Below, in pieces: positions 1 to 9,200 of a stretch of DNA of 13,242 nucleotides. This stretch comes from Oehlia diaphana (Eukaryota > Glomeromycota > Glomeromycetes > Glomerales > Glomeraceae), in contig QZLH01001109.1 of the NCBI GenBank assembly GCA_003833135.1, forward strand, positions 19,696-32,937, read 5' to 3'. The position numbers were made by a program, and so were the translations under genes. The notes beneath the pieces were generated by a model. It was not told the origin of the DNA. It made no database searches and saw only the letters and a list, made by a program, of their open reading frames with translations. The stretch's first letter is position 1, and every line of letters starts with the position of its first letter.

Positions 1-816
1 AATAATTGTTATATATTTTTTTGTAATCTTTTTATTATTAATTAAAAAACAATAAAACTTTGTTTAATTGAAATAATAAAATTTTAGTGTAATAAAATTT
101 TACTTTAGCCTGAATTAAAAAATTAAAAATTAAAATCTGAAAATTTTTTGCATTCTGGGCGCAGTTATCAGTTAGTCATGATCATGTGAAAGTATGACAA
201 GACTATATTTATCTCGGACAAATCAGAGGTGTCTAATTTGAAATTTGCACGTAAATATGATATAATTGTGTTTGTTACCCTGCTTTTTACCTTTTCTCCA
301 CATTTTCGTATGATAAATTTAATAAATTTTGTTGTTACCTTTCTTTAAGACTCCACGATACTTTCTATCAGAATAATAACTCACGTCTTTGTCCTTGTTT
401 TTCTTTAATAAAGCAAGTATATTATTTGGTTTTTCACTACACATTTGAAGTCGGAAAAATTAGTTTCCGTCTCCGTCTTTATTTTAAAGCAAGTATATTT
501 TTCTTTCAATGATATTTCTTATCAGAAAAATAAACTTCCATTTTCTTTCAATTCCTTATCAGAAAAATAAACTTCTGCAAGTATATTTTCATCAAACTTT
601 AATGAGTTTTTACTAATTTTGACATGATACAAGTTTTTAATAAATATACTTTAAAAAATAATATAGTGATGTTATTATTATTTTTATTGATATTAATATA
701 ATTTTATTAATAGAATTAATAAAAGTTTATTAGCGTTAAAATATAAAGTTTATTATTAATTTATTTTATCGTTTATTTTAATTAGGTGAAAATGATATTA
801 AAAGGTTAATAATCAA
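1..816. other. AT-rich gene-free flank
   Basis: No supported gene, RNA gene or recognisable element on either strand; all frames are broken by frequent stops. It contains long A/T runs and the short repeat annotated at 499-575. The last part lies directly upstream of the proposed first exon at 817 and would contain that gene's promoter, but in such AT-rich DNA no TATA box can be singled out. Confidence 0.6.
499..575 (+). repeat. Short imperfect tandem duplication
   Basis: Two adjacent units (499-538 and 542-575) each run from TTTCTTTCAA to AGAAAAATAAACTTC, sharing a nearly exact block around CTTATCAGAAAAATAAACTT; the first has a few extra bases in the middle. A related motif GCAAGTATATT occurs around 412, 489 and 577, so the unit may once have been longer (about 75-80 bases, from about 355). 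No coding potential. Confidence 0.6.
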
Positions 817-830
817 ATGATTCAAAAGAT

Positions 831-920
831 GTAAGTAATAGCTATATAAAGAGCCTTTTTTTTCTCATGTTCAACCTTTAAGTTATCAATTAAACATTTA
901 AATCTATACCTAATTTTCAG
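831..920 (+). other. Intron 1 (90 bp, phase 2)
   Basis: Donor GTAAGT at 831, acceptor TTTTCAG ending at 920. Joining 817-830 to 921 completes an ATG codon and enters the GAA GAA GAA frame that stays open to 1041. Confidence 0.6.
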
Positions 921-1107
921 GGAAGAAGAATCAGAATCCAGTCCTCCTCGATCTAAATCACGCCACTCCTACTCAAAATCGCGATGTCACTGTTATTCCA
1001 AATCACGCTGCTCCTTACGACACTCTCATTCCAAATTACGCTAATCTCGCTACAAACCACGCCGCTCTCAACCCAAATCACGTCACTTTAAATCTCGTTC
1101 TCATCAA

Positions 1108-1440
1108 TCTAAATATTCTTCATCTCACTCTCTTTTCCCTGCCCATCAATATCAATTACATCGTCATTACGATTTATCCCAACATTCTCCATCTCATTTC
1201 TATCAACATCAGTCACATCATCATTATGATTCATCCCAACATTCTCCATCTTGTTCTCTTTCCCCTGCCCATCAATATCGGTTGCATCGTTATTATGATT
1301 CATCCCAACATTCTCCATCTTGTTCTCTTTCCTCTGCCTATTAACATCGGTCATATTATCATTATGATTTATCCCAACATTCTCCGTCTCATTCTCTTTC
1401 CTCTGCCCATCAACATCGGTCACATCATCATTATGATTCA
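1108..1440 (+). repeat. 69-bp tandem repeat encoding a 23-residue His/Ser/Tyr-rich unit
   Basis: ATTATGATT recurs at exactly 69-base spacing at 1223, 1292, 1361 and 1430; an earlier unit starting at 1166 is 57 bases long (four codons shorter), and a partial unit precedes it. In the gene frame each unit encodes about YDSSQHSPSCSLSPAHQYRL. The period is a multiple of three, so growth or loss of units keeps the frame. One unit has CAA changed to TAA at 1342. The antisense strand is also open across the array. Confidence 0.85.
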
Positions 1441-1507
1441 AAAGATCAATATTCCTTGAGTTCTATATTGGTGACCTCTCCAAATAGAGGTAGATCTTTA
1501 ACTAAAA

Positions 1508-1590
1508 GTAATTATCTAATTAGTATAAATTAAATTTATGACTTATACTGTACCAATTTAACATTATTATTAATTAATTAATTATTATAG
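1508..1590 (+). other. Intron 2 (83 bp, phase 1)
   Basis: Donor GTAATT at 1508, acceptor TTATTATAG ending at 1590. Splicing rebuilds an AGA codon and continues into a Ser/Pro-rich stretch (reading ALQSHPAKPAPNSS). Confidence 0.55.
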
Positions 1591-1919
1591 GAGCATTGCA
1601 AAGTCATCCTGCTAAACCGGCTCCAAATAGCAGTATTATTTCCTCACGCTCATATTCTGACTTACATTTAAAAATTTGAATTATATTAAATAATGACTTT
1701 TAATAGGTAGCTCTGAAAATAAAGAAATTCAAGAATTAAGAGATATAATCACAAATCTCACACAACGACTTGCCAAAAAAAGATGATCATGAAGAACCTA
1801 TAATTATTGAACGTAAAATGGCCGATAATTGTTCTAATAGAAGCTTGTCGCCTGTTCTCATTAAGAAAAAGAAACGTGAGCTGCCTCTGATGTCAATTCA
1901 CTATAAGAAAACACTTCAC

Positions 1920-2002
1920 GTAAATATATATCTTTATAAAAATTTATCATTATATGATATTAATTGATATATGATCATATAAACAACTGTTTTATTAAAC
2001 AG
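1920..2002 (+). other. Intron 4 (83 bp, phase 0)
   Basis: Donor GTAAAT at 1920, acceptor TTAAACAG ending at 2002. It joins the lysine-rich exon to the exon starting with codons for DEVVYI. Confidence 0.55.
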
Positions 2003-2271
2003 GATGAGGTGGTCTATATTATGAACAACCTAGGTCTATTACTTCAATTCGATTTATCAAAAACTTTTAGTAAACAGAAAAAACAATAAATAAAAAACTT
2101 TTACCTGTGGTAAAAGCGGCCATGAGCCCTTCCATTGAAGCATATGATGTCGAAATATTAAAATTAATCAAACAATTACATAAGTCTTGACGGAAGATTT
2201 ATAAATTACAAAAAGAAGGAAAATTTGAAAAACGTAGCAAAAGGCAGTATATGACATCTAGGAGGGAACAG

Positions 2272-2333
2272 GTATAAAATTCATTATTAAAATAAAATGT
2301 ATACAATTAATTTTTTAATTTACCTTTCAATAG
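2272..2333 (+). other. Intron 5 (62 bp, phase 0)
   Basis: Donor GTATAA at 2272, acceptor TTTCAATAG ending at 2333. Splicing joins SRREQ to KMSQRKKG without a frame change, so the ATG at 2337 is more likely an internal codon than a start. Confidence 0.6.
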
Positions 2334-2612
2334 AAGATGTCCCAGCGTAAGAAGGGTTTGCAACATTTGATTTCGACTAATGATGACATTTTGTCTGAAT
2401 GTCATCCTCATAATTTGACATTGGAAGAATTCATAAAAGATTGTCAAAAAGCGGTAAATACTTCTGAAATCCATTCGGATGAATGGTCTTCGAACGATGA
2501 AGAATTAGCAAATGCAGAACATAGTAAAAACGCAAGAAGAGGTCGATTAGCTAACACCAACAACAACAATTCGGTATTTAAGATATATGATAAAAATTGG
2601 TGATTGTCTAGG

Positions 2613-2681
2613 GTATGTAAAGTTGTGAAGTTACTTAATAAATATAACATTTATACATAATAAATGATAAATTTTTATTAG
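2613..2681 (+). other. Intron 6 (69 bp, phase 0)
   Basis: Donor GTATGT at 2613, acceptor TTTTTATTAG ending at 2681. It joins the exon ending LSR to one starting ITKVLHRAEEIG; both sides are in the same phase. Confidence 0.6.
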
Positions 2682-2860
2682 ATTACAAAAGTCTTACATC
2701 GAGCAGAGGAAATTGGAATAAGCATCAGAACAGGCCTAAGTTATATACGTTACCACTCAGATAATAATGTTGATAAAAAAAGCAAACCAAATGAAAGTAT
2801 GCCCAGCTGGTGGATCTCTTCTACTTGGGCTGCACAAGAATCTGATGATGACGAAGAGGA

Positions 2861-2975
2861 AAAGATTAATAATAACGATGATAACAATGAAGAAAACAAT
2901 GATAACAACCACGATGATAACAACAATTACAACAACAATGATGATAACAACGATGCTGACAACAATGATGGTAAA
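2861..2975 (+). repeat. AAC/GAT trinucleotide tract encoding Asn/Asp-rich tail
   Basis: Imperfect run of AAC, AAT, GAT and GAA codons giving a tail of Asn and Asp with a few Glu, His and Tyr. It lies in the last exon of the RS-rich gene and is followed by a short conventional stretch ending PPKKS before the stop at 3069. Antisense translation gives only Val/Ile runs, an artefact of the codons. Confidence 0.8.
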
Positions 2976-3071
2976 AAAGATGATTGTTCCCTTCAACTAG
3001 TGGTTCCAGAAGAAATTAGAAGTAGTATATCATCAACTAAAAATAATTCTTTGCCCCCCAAAAAAAGCTGA

Positions 3072-3260
3072 TCTTTCATAGAACATATATAGTAAAATGA
3101 GATATACTTTTTTTATAAGCATTAATAATTATAAACATTAATAATATAATAATATAGGAATAAATAATAATAACAATAATAACATAATAATATAGGAATA
3201 ATTTAGTAATATAATAATAAATATATCAAAAATTATGTGCAAATAAAATACTGTATTTAC
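3072..3260. other. Low-complexity AT tract between gene and repeat
   Basis: Built largely of AAT/ATA triplets; the segment ATAATAATATAGGAATAA occurs twice (about 3145-3163 and 3184-3201). No coding potential and no structured RNA seen. Confidence 0.6.
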
Positions 3261-3766
3261 AATACGTTTCATATATATTAAATTAGATAAAAATCAGAAA
3301 ATTATAATAAAAAATTACCAATTATGAATTACAAGAAAATAAAAATTAGAAAGAATTTGGCTTTCTCAATATAAAAATCGGCGCAAAGTTATTTAAATTT
3401 GTTTCTACTGAATTAAAAAATCAGCGGCCTATATTGAGTATCGGCATATTGAATTAAAAACTGGCATTCCGATTAAAAGATTGTAGCTTTCTTGATATAA
3501 AAATAAACATAAATTACTTTACATTTTATTTCTACTGAATTCAAAACCGGAAAACCTATTTTAAAAGAAAATATTCTGATTGTTGGCAAATTTTGTGAAA
3601 ATCGACATGATGACATACAAATCGCCATTCTGATTTGTCAAAAAAAGAATGTCTAATTGGCTTCGATTCACACAATAAAATCAGCCGCAAATATCCAAAA
3701 ATTGGATACAAATAGCCAAAAATCGGCATTCCGATTTGTAGCCAATTTTTACTCATTTGACGTGTG
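3261..3766. repeat. 506-bp dispersed repeat, copy 1
   Basis: Near-identical to 5741-6245 in the same orientation, from ACGTTTCATATATATT to GACGTGTG. The first 99 or so bases match perfectly, the remainder at about 90 percent, almost all differences being transitions. It contains an internal duplication: the block from CTTTCTCAATATAAAA (3361) to CGGCCTAT recurs about 126 bases later from CTTTCTTGATATAAAA (3487). It also has several TCGGCATTCCGATT-like motifs. No reliable terminal inverted repeats, no TG...CA ends, no coding frame; element class unknown. Confidence 0.9.
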
Positions 3767-3836
3767 GGTGTAATATTGACTGAGATATCACATTTTGAAA
3801 TTTTAGTTATACAGAATCTGAGTATAAAGGTTGCTA

Positions 3837-4236
3837 TGGTGCATAACACCTAAAGGCATCAATAGTCTGAAATTTATTTTTATGCTGATTATTACTTAAT
3901 AAAGTTAGATTATTACTAAATTTGGTAATAAAAATATTGATCATTTTATGTATTATAAATTAAATTAATATAATTGGTTGAAATTATTTTCACATGATTA
4001 AAAATTCTGAATTTTACCTATTTACATATAAAATTATATAAATTAATATGAAAATACATTAACTTTAAATCTTAATAGCTCCTGAAATATGATAGTTATG
4101 GAAAAAATAATCTGATAATTTGAAAGAGAAGAACTTAAAGTATAATATTATCAGTTTATATTTTCAATTATCATAAAATTTTATTAAGTAGTTAACATTT
4201 TAAAATTACTAATTTTATTTGAGATATTATGCACCA
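3837..4236. mobile_element. Candidate TA-flanked miniature inverted-repeat element (400 bp)
   Basis: TGGTGCATAA at 3837-3846 and its exact reverse complement TTATGCACCA at 4227-4236 enclose 400 AT-rich non-coding bases. Each end is bordered by TA (3835-3836 and 4237-4238), as expected for Tc1/mariner-type insertion. The inverted repeat is only 10 bp and the interior shows no further symmetry, so chance is a real alternative in DNA this AT-rich; GC-containing 10-mers are however uncommon here. Confidence 0.4.
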
Positions 4237-4370
4237 TAAGCATGTTTTAACACTGTTTGTTTTAGTAATGTTTGGGGTCCTATTATATTGTAATATTGAC
4301 TTGTATCATGAATCAATTTATAAAGAATACTAAAACTATTATATAGACAATTCATCAAATGAAGCTGTTT

Positions 4371-4496
4371 AGATCAGTGTTATTATCTGAAATTTATTTA
4401 ACAATAAAATTCAAAAATCTGAAACTCAAAAACTTTATTTTTAATAAAAAATTGGTAAATCTGAAACTTTCCTATTAAGTTATTATAAAAAATAGG
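4371..4496. repeat. Diverged direct repeat, left copy
   Basis: Aligns with 5248-5388 at an offset of about 880 bases; the best-conserved core is GAAACTCAAAAACTTTATT (about 4421-4439 and 5301-5319). The offset falls to about 340 once the hAT-like insertion between them is removed, so the duplication probably predates that insertion. No coding potential. Confidence 0.65.
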
Positions 4497-4574
4497 TTCA
4501 AATTGAATTTTAACTAAACTAAAATTTTGAAAAAATAAATTTGGCAAGCTGGTATTTTTAGTTTAGATTCTATT

Positions 4575-5108
4575 TAGAGATGCCAATAGTTAATTTATTT
4601 TAGTATTAGTTTTAAAATCACAGGTTTCAACTAAAACTAAACTGCTAATCATAAAACTGATTGATAAAACTGAATTGTAAAACTGGTTGCAAAACTACTG
4701 TAAAATTGAATGAACTAATATTAAAAAGTATTAATTATAATTTATTTGATAATATTCCTTAAAATTATAATTTTTTTGTGATAATAATGTCAATTTTGTG
4801 ATTTTTTTAGCAGAATGAAAAAATATGTAATTGACATGTAAAAGATAAATTTTCTTATTATTTTAAAAATAAGAATATTATATATATATAAATACTAAAA
4901 ATTATAATTATTAATAGTATTCTCAATAAAATTAATAAAAGAATCCTTTTTTTCTTTTAGAATATATTATTAATTGATCAGTTTTTTTATCAGTTTTTTT
5001 ATATATAAAACTGACAGTTAACCAATCAAACTTGAACTAAAACTGAACTGTAACTAAACTGGTAAAAACTAGTTATAATTAGTTATAACTGAACTTTTGG
5101 TATTTCTA
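4575..5108. mobile_element. hAT-like non-autonomous element (534 bp)
   Basis: Left end TAGAGATGCCAATAGTT and right end AACTTTTGGTATTTCTA are inverted repeats matching at 14 of 17 positions. They are flanked by 8-bp near-identical direct repeats: ATTCTATT (4567-4574) and ATTTTATT (5109-5116), one transition apart. An 8-bp target duplication and a (C/T)AGAGATGCC-type end are hAT superfamily hallmarks. The interior has many ACTAAAACT/AAACTG motifs near both ends and an A/T hairpin around 4979-5012. No transposase is encoded, so it would have been moved in trans. Confidence 0.7.
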
Positions 5109-5247
5109 ATTTTATTATTCTAAAACTTTAATGCCTTTTCATTAAATTCTATAAACAAGGTTATCTTTTGTATTTTAATTTTTATTGCAATTATTTTACC
5201 TCAATCTTAAAATTAAATAAAAATTTCAAGTTGAAAGAAGGTGATAA

Positions 5248-5388
5248 AGATTACTAGTATTACTATTTAAAATTCATTTAATGATAAAATTCAAGAATTT
5301 GAAACTCAAAAACTTTATTCTTAATGAAAAAGTTGGTAAATTTGGAATTTTATTTACTAATAATAAAGGATTACTATAAAAAATTAGC
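5248..5388. repeat. Diverged direct repeat, right copy
   Basis: Partner of 4371-4496 in the same orientation, with scattered substitutions and small indels. The pair brackets the hAT-like element but is not its target duplication. The stretch 5389-5740 after it is plain AT-rich DNA with A12 and T10 runs and no gene. Confidence 0.6.
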
Positions 5389-5740
5389 CTTTTATTAATA
5401 ATTTTTACCCTACTTTTTCTTAAATTTTATTGGTTAATTAACTAAAAAAAAAAAAATTATAATAATATAACATAAAATTTTTTTTTATAATAAAATCTGC
5501 AAAGAATTTTATATATAATTTTTACCTTAAACTTGAGAATGACTTATTTTATAAATAAGTAGATTCTATAAATTCAAAACTTTTTTAAATTATAATTAAT
5601 TAGAAAGTATAAAAATAGTTTAAGTAATTAACATATGGGCCAATTCTTGGAATTTAATTTTTTTACACAAAAATAATTTATTAAAGCAAATATAAATTAT
5701 TATTTATATAAGAATAATAAATTTATACTAAATAATGCAA

Positions 5741-6245
5741 AANACGTTTCATATATATTAAATTAGATAAAAATCAGAAAATTATAATAAAAAATTACCA
5801 ATTATGAATTACAAGAAAATAAAAATTAGAAAGAATTTGACTTTCTCAATATAAAATCAGCGTAAAGTTATTTAAATTTGTTTCTACCGAATTAAAAAAT
5901 TGGTGGCCTATATTAAGTATCGGCATGTTGAATTAAAAACTGGCATTCTGATTAAAAGATTGTAGCTTCCTCGATATAAAAATAAACATAAATTACTTTA
6001 CATTTTGTTTCTACCAAATTCAAAACCAGAAAACCTATTTTAAAAGAAGATATTCCGATTGTTGGCAAATTTTGTGAAAATCAGCATGATGACATACAAA
6101 TCGCCATTCCGATTCATCAAAAAAAGAATGTCTGATTGGCTTCGATTCGCATCATAAAATCGGCTGAAAATATCCAAAAATCGGATACAAATAGCCAAAA
6201 ATTGGCATTCCAATTTGTAGCTAATTTTTACTTATTTGATGTGTG
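5741..6245. repeat. 506-bp dispersed repeat, copy 2
   Basis: Second copy of the repeat at 3261-3766. An ambiguous base N at 5743 sits three bases into its left edge. Its right edge (GATGTGTG) ends only about seven bases before the first recognisable polymerase codon at 6252. Either the repeat inserted into and cut off the polymerase 5' end, or it was the upstream region of that gene. Differences from copy 1 include TCGG to TTGG and CCGA to CCAA changes typical of CpG decay. Confidence 0.9.
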
Positions 6246-6251
6246 TATAAT

Positions 6252-9200
6252 GTATTAAAAGCAGTCCGTGCTATTGGAATGTGTACAGCCTCAGATGATC
6301 TAAACTGCCAGTATTATTACTGCAAAGTAGCCTGTGAAGAAAGATTGCCTCTTTCGAGTTAGGTAATGTAAAGTAATTATTCATATATACTATCAGAAAA
6401 TTCATATCTCTTCTGAGTATCTGTAGGTAATTACAACTCAATAAGTGATGACGAGTATAACAATTTACTAATTTCTTTAACACTTACGAAAAATTAAACT
6501 CTGGTTCTCACATGGGATATAGAGACATATAGTTTGCTTGGACTAGGCAACTTTCCCACTGCACAGAGTGATGAATCTAACGTATTTATGATCTGCATGT
6601 CAATCTATTGGAAAGATAACCCCAATCCACTAAAGCAAATCTGTCTCGTAGATGTTAAAACTGCGCTAGACCTGCGTTGGACTACAATAATATGCGGAAA
6701 TCAAGTAAATCTGTTAAAAGCCTTCGCCTTATGTTGGAAACTTTTAGCCTCAGACATACAAATAGGTTTTAACGATTCACAATATGACTGGAGATTTATT
6801 GTAGAGAAAGCGACAAAGTTAGGGGTTCTTGAATAGATGTACAATCAAATGTCATTAAAGTCTTCAAGCCTCAAAAAAATTTTAAAATGGCAATATCAAT
6901 ATAGCGCAATAAAGGTCAATGATAGGGATTTTCATTTGAAGCATCTTAAAATCCCCAGATGCGTAACTATTGATGTCTGACCATGTTTTATGAAATTCTA
7001 TCCTAAGGCCAAAAAGAGCAGTTTAGCATATTACCTAAAGGAGTGTAAACTCGATAACAAGCTGGATATGCCTTTCCATCGTATGTTTAAATATTATGGA
7101 AGGGTATTAAAAGAAACTAATGCTACAATGACTGAGCAGATACGCGAAGTAGCTGAATATTGTATTATCGATGCTATTAGCTGTCAGCGGTTAATGGTAA
7201 AGCGTAATGCAATTAATGAGTACAGGGAGGTGGCATCTGTAGCCTTCATATCATTATATGATTCACATTATTTTGCAGTAGAAATGAAAGTGCGTAATCT
7301 TTTAAATGCCGAAGCGTGGCAGGAAGGGATTTTAATTAACACAATTCCATGTGAACAAACAGAAACAGGGAAGTACCCTGGAACCTATGTTTTCCCACTG
7401 GTAAAGGGTCTCAAAAATAGATGACCTGTAACTGGTTTAGACTTTGCATCATTATATCCAAGCATTATCATGACATATAATCTCTCACCTGATAAAATTA
7501 TTTTATCTTGAGAGCGTACCAAATCTCTAAAGGAGAGCGGTAAAAAACCATGAAATTAATTTCAAATTTAATAGTCATGATGTTCTCGCATGGTCTATAG
7601 AGCATAAAAACTAAGCCGAAATGAAAGGTCTTTATCCAAAAGTATTAGAGGAGTTGCTTATTAGACGTAATTCACTAAAAAGCTGTTTTGCTCCATTAAA
7701 GAATAAAAAAGAAGAATTAGAAAAGGAGATTAGTTTGGCGGAAGCAAGGAGCGAGGATGTTACAGATGCTTTAAAATTTGAATACTCTTCAGTTTCCTTT
7801 ATTATCGCCTATCTAGACGTAAAACAATTCGCTTTGAAAGTGTATATGAATATATTTTACAGTGAAACTGGGAATAGTGGATCTCCTTTCTTCTTGCGAG
7901 CATTAGCAAGCAGGGTAATATCAGCTGATCAGCGGAATATCAAGCTTATTGCTGACCTTATTAGAAGTAAAAGGTTCAGTATAAAATATGGGGACACTGA
8001 TTCATTATACCTTGTTTGTCCAGAAGAATATTTCTGGAAGTGTGATGAGAAATATATTTCAGAAAAGATATCGAAGGAAAAGTACTGGGAGGAGATGGTA
8101 GGGATATCTATGGAGGCAATGAGCGAACTCCAAGGTGAAGTTAATGACTTTCTCAGGGAAGATAACGGATCTCCTTATCTTAAAATGGCATATAAGGAAG
8201 TCTTATTTCTAGTAGTATTTACTGGAAAGAAAAAATACTATGGCATTCCATATACAAATAAGCCCAACTTTAATAATAAGCTTTTCATTTGAGAGGTTGA
8301 GATTATAAAGCGAGGGCAGTCTAAACACTTTCGTGAGGTGGGTAAGAAGGTCATGGATGAATCTATGAGGCTGAATAATGATAATACTCACACTTTACAT
8401 CGGATTGTGGAGGATGTGCTCAAAGAGACCATAAATGATATTCCACAGATAGATCTTAATGGAGTGGTTAAAACTGCTGTGTGGAAGCCTGATAAAAATA
8501 ACAAGAGTGTCTAGCATTTCATTTCACGAATGCAGGATAGACACACCTGTGAAGAAGCAGATGCCAAATGGCGCATAAAAAAGGGCCGAACACCTGAGCT
8601 TTATCTTTATGAAATTCCAGAACCAGGCGAACGCTTTGAGTATATTGTAGTTGAGAATAATTCGTCACAGAGGGTAGGGGATAAAATGGAGTATCTGGAG
8701 GTAGTGAGGCGATTAGATAAAAAGATCGATATCAGCTATTATCTGAAAACTGTTGTCAGTCTTTGTGCACGATTCATTAACTATGATGAAAGATATCAGC
8801 CATCATCTGAAATTGTACTAGAGGTCTTAAAAAAGTTAAAAGATGGTAATAAAGTGGATGACAATAAAGCAAATGATGGTGGGATGGATGAAGATAACCT
8901 GAATGAAGACGAAGAGGATGAAAATGAAATGGATAAAGATGAGATATCAAAAATAAGAGATGCCTTAGCGCAGAAATCAGCTGAGAAGTGGATTAGGGAT
9001 ATATCAAAGTCTACGTGATAGTCCAAAAAAAGATAAAACCATCATATCTTATTTATGGGAAAGAGCATGTATTTACGCGAAAAAATTATTTGATACTACT
9101 TATGCTGACAAGGGAGAATGCCTGACTAACAATTCTTATTGCCAATCCTTCTTCAATATGCTAGATAAGCAAGAAGAATCCATCTGCCTAAAACTTTCAT

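Larger units (their letters stand above)
817..3071 (+). pseudogene. Decayed spliced gene for RS-rich protein with Asn/Asp-rich tail
   Basis: Not recognised as a named family. Proposed exons: 817-830 (ATG ATT CAA AAG AT), 921-1507, 1591-about 1657, 1707-1919, 2003-2271, 2334-2612 and 2682-3071, roughly 600 codons. The start was chosen because the 14-base first exon ends at a consensus GTAAGT donor and joins in phase to the GAAGAAGAA exon at 921. Product in order: acidic start, Arg/Ser stretch with repeated SKSR, a 23-residue His/Ser/Tyr-rich tandem repeat, a charged middle with a KKKKR cluster (nuclear-signal-like), a basic segment around 2191-2271, a helical segment with EWSSNDEE, a WW-containing segment at about 2808, and an Asp/Asn tract. 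Breaks: in-frame stops at 1042, 1342, 2087, 2188 and 2601, frameshifts in A-runs near 1761 and 2085, and no donor for the third intron. RS-type domains typically act in RNA binding or splicing; that role here is only a guess. Confidence 0.6.

Noticed and set aside
842..850. TATATAAAG as a promoter TATA box
   Set aside because: Falls inside the proposed first intron, and such strings are frequent by chance in DNA this AT-rich.
1109..1441. Antisense 110-codon open frame with acidic Asn/Asp repeat
   Set aside because: A shadow of the 69-bp array: the period is divisible by three, so several frames stay open together. Splice sites and flanking coding support the plus strand.
2757..2996. Minus-strand hydrophobic Val/Ile-rich frame, like a membrane protein
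   Set aside because: Direct antisense of the AAC/GAT codon run; composition is fully explained by the trinucleotide tract.
3556..3849. Minus-strand 97-codon frame with repeated PIFGYL
   Set aside because: Lies almost wholly in repeat copy 1; the corresponding frame is not conserved as coding in copy 2 and the repetition follows the TCGGCATTCCG-like motifs.
3261..6245. The two 506-bp repeats as long terminal repeats of one retrotransposon
   Set aside because: No TG...CA ends, no primer-binding site, no gag/pol between them (only AT-rich DNA and miniature elements), and no target duplication could be seen.
8796..9026. Minus-strand Ser-rich frame
   Set aside because: Antisense of the acidic linker in the polymerase (GAT/GAA codons read as Ser/Phe on the other strand).
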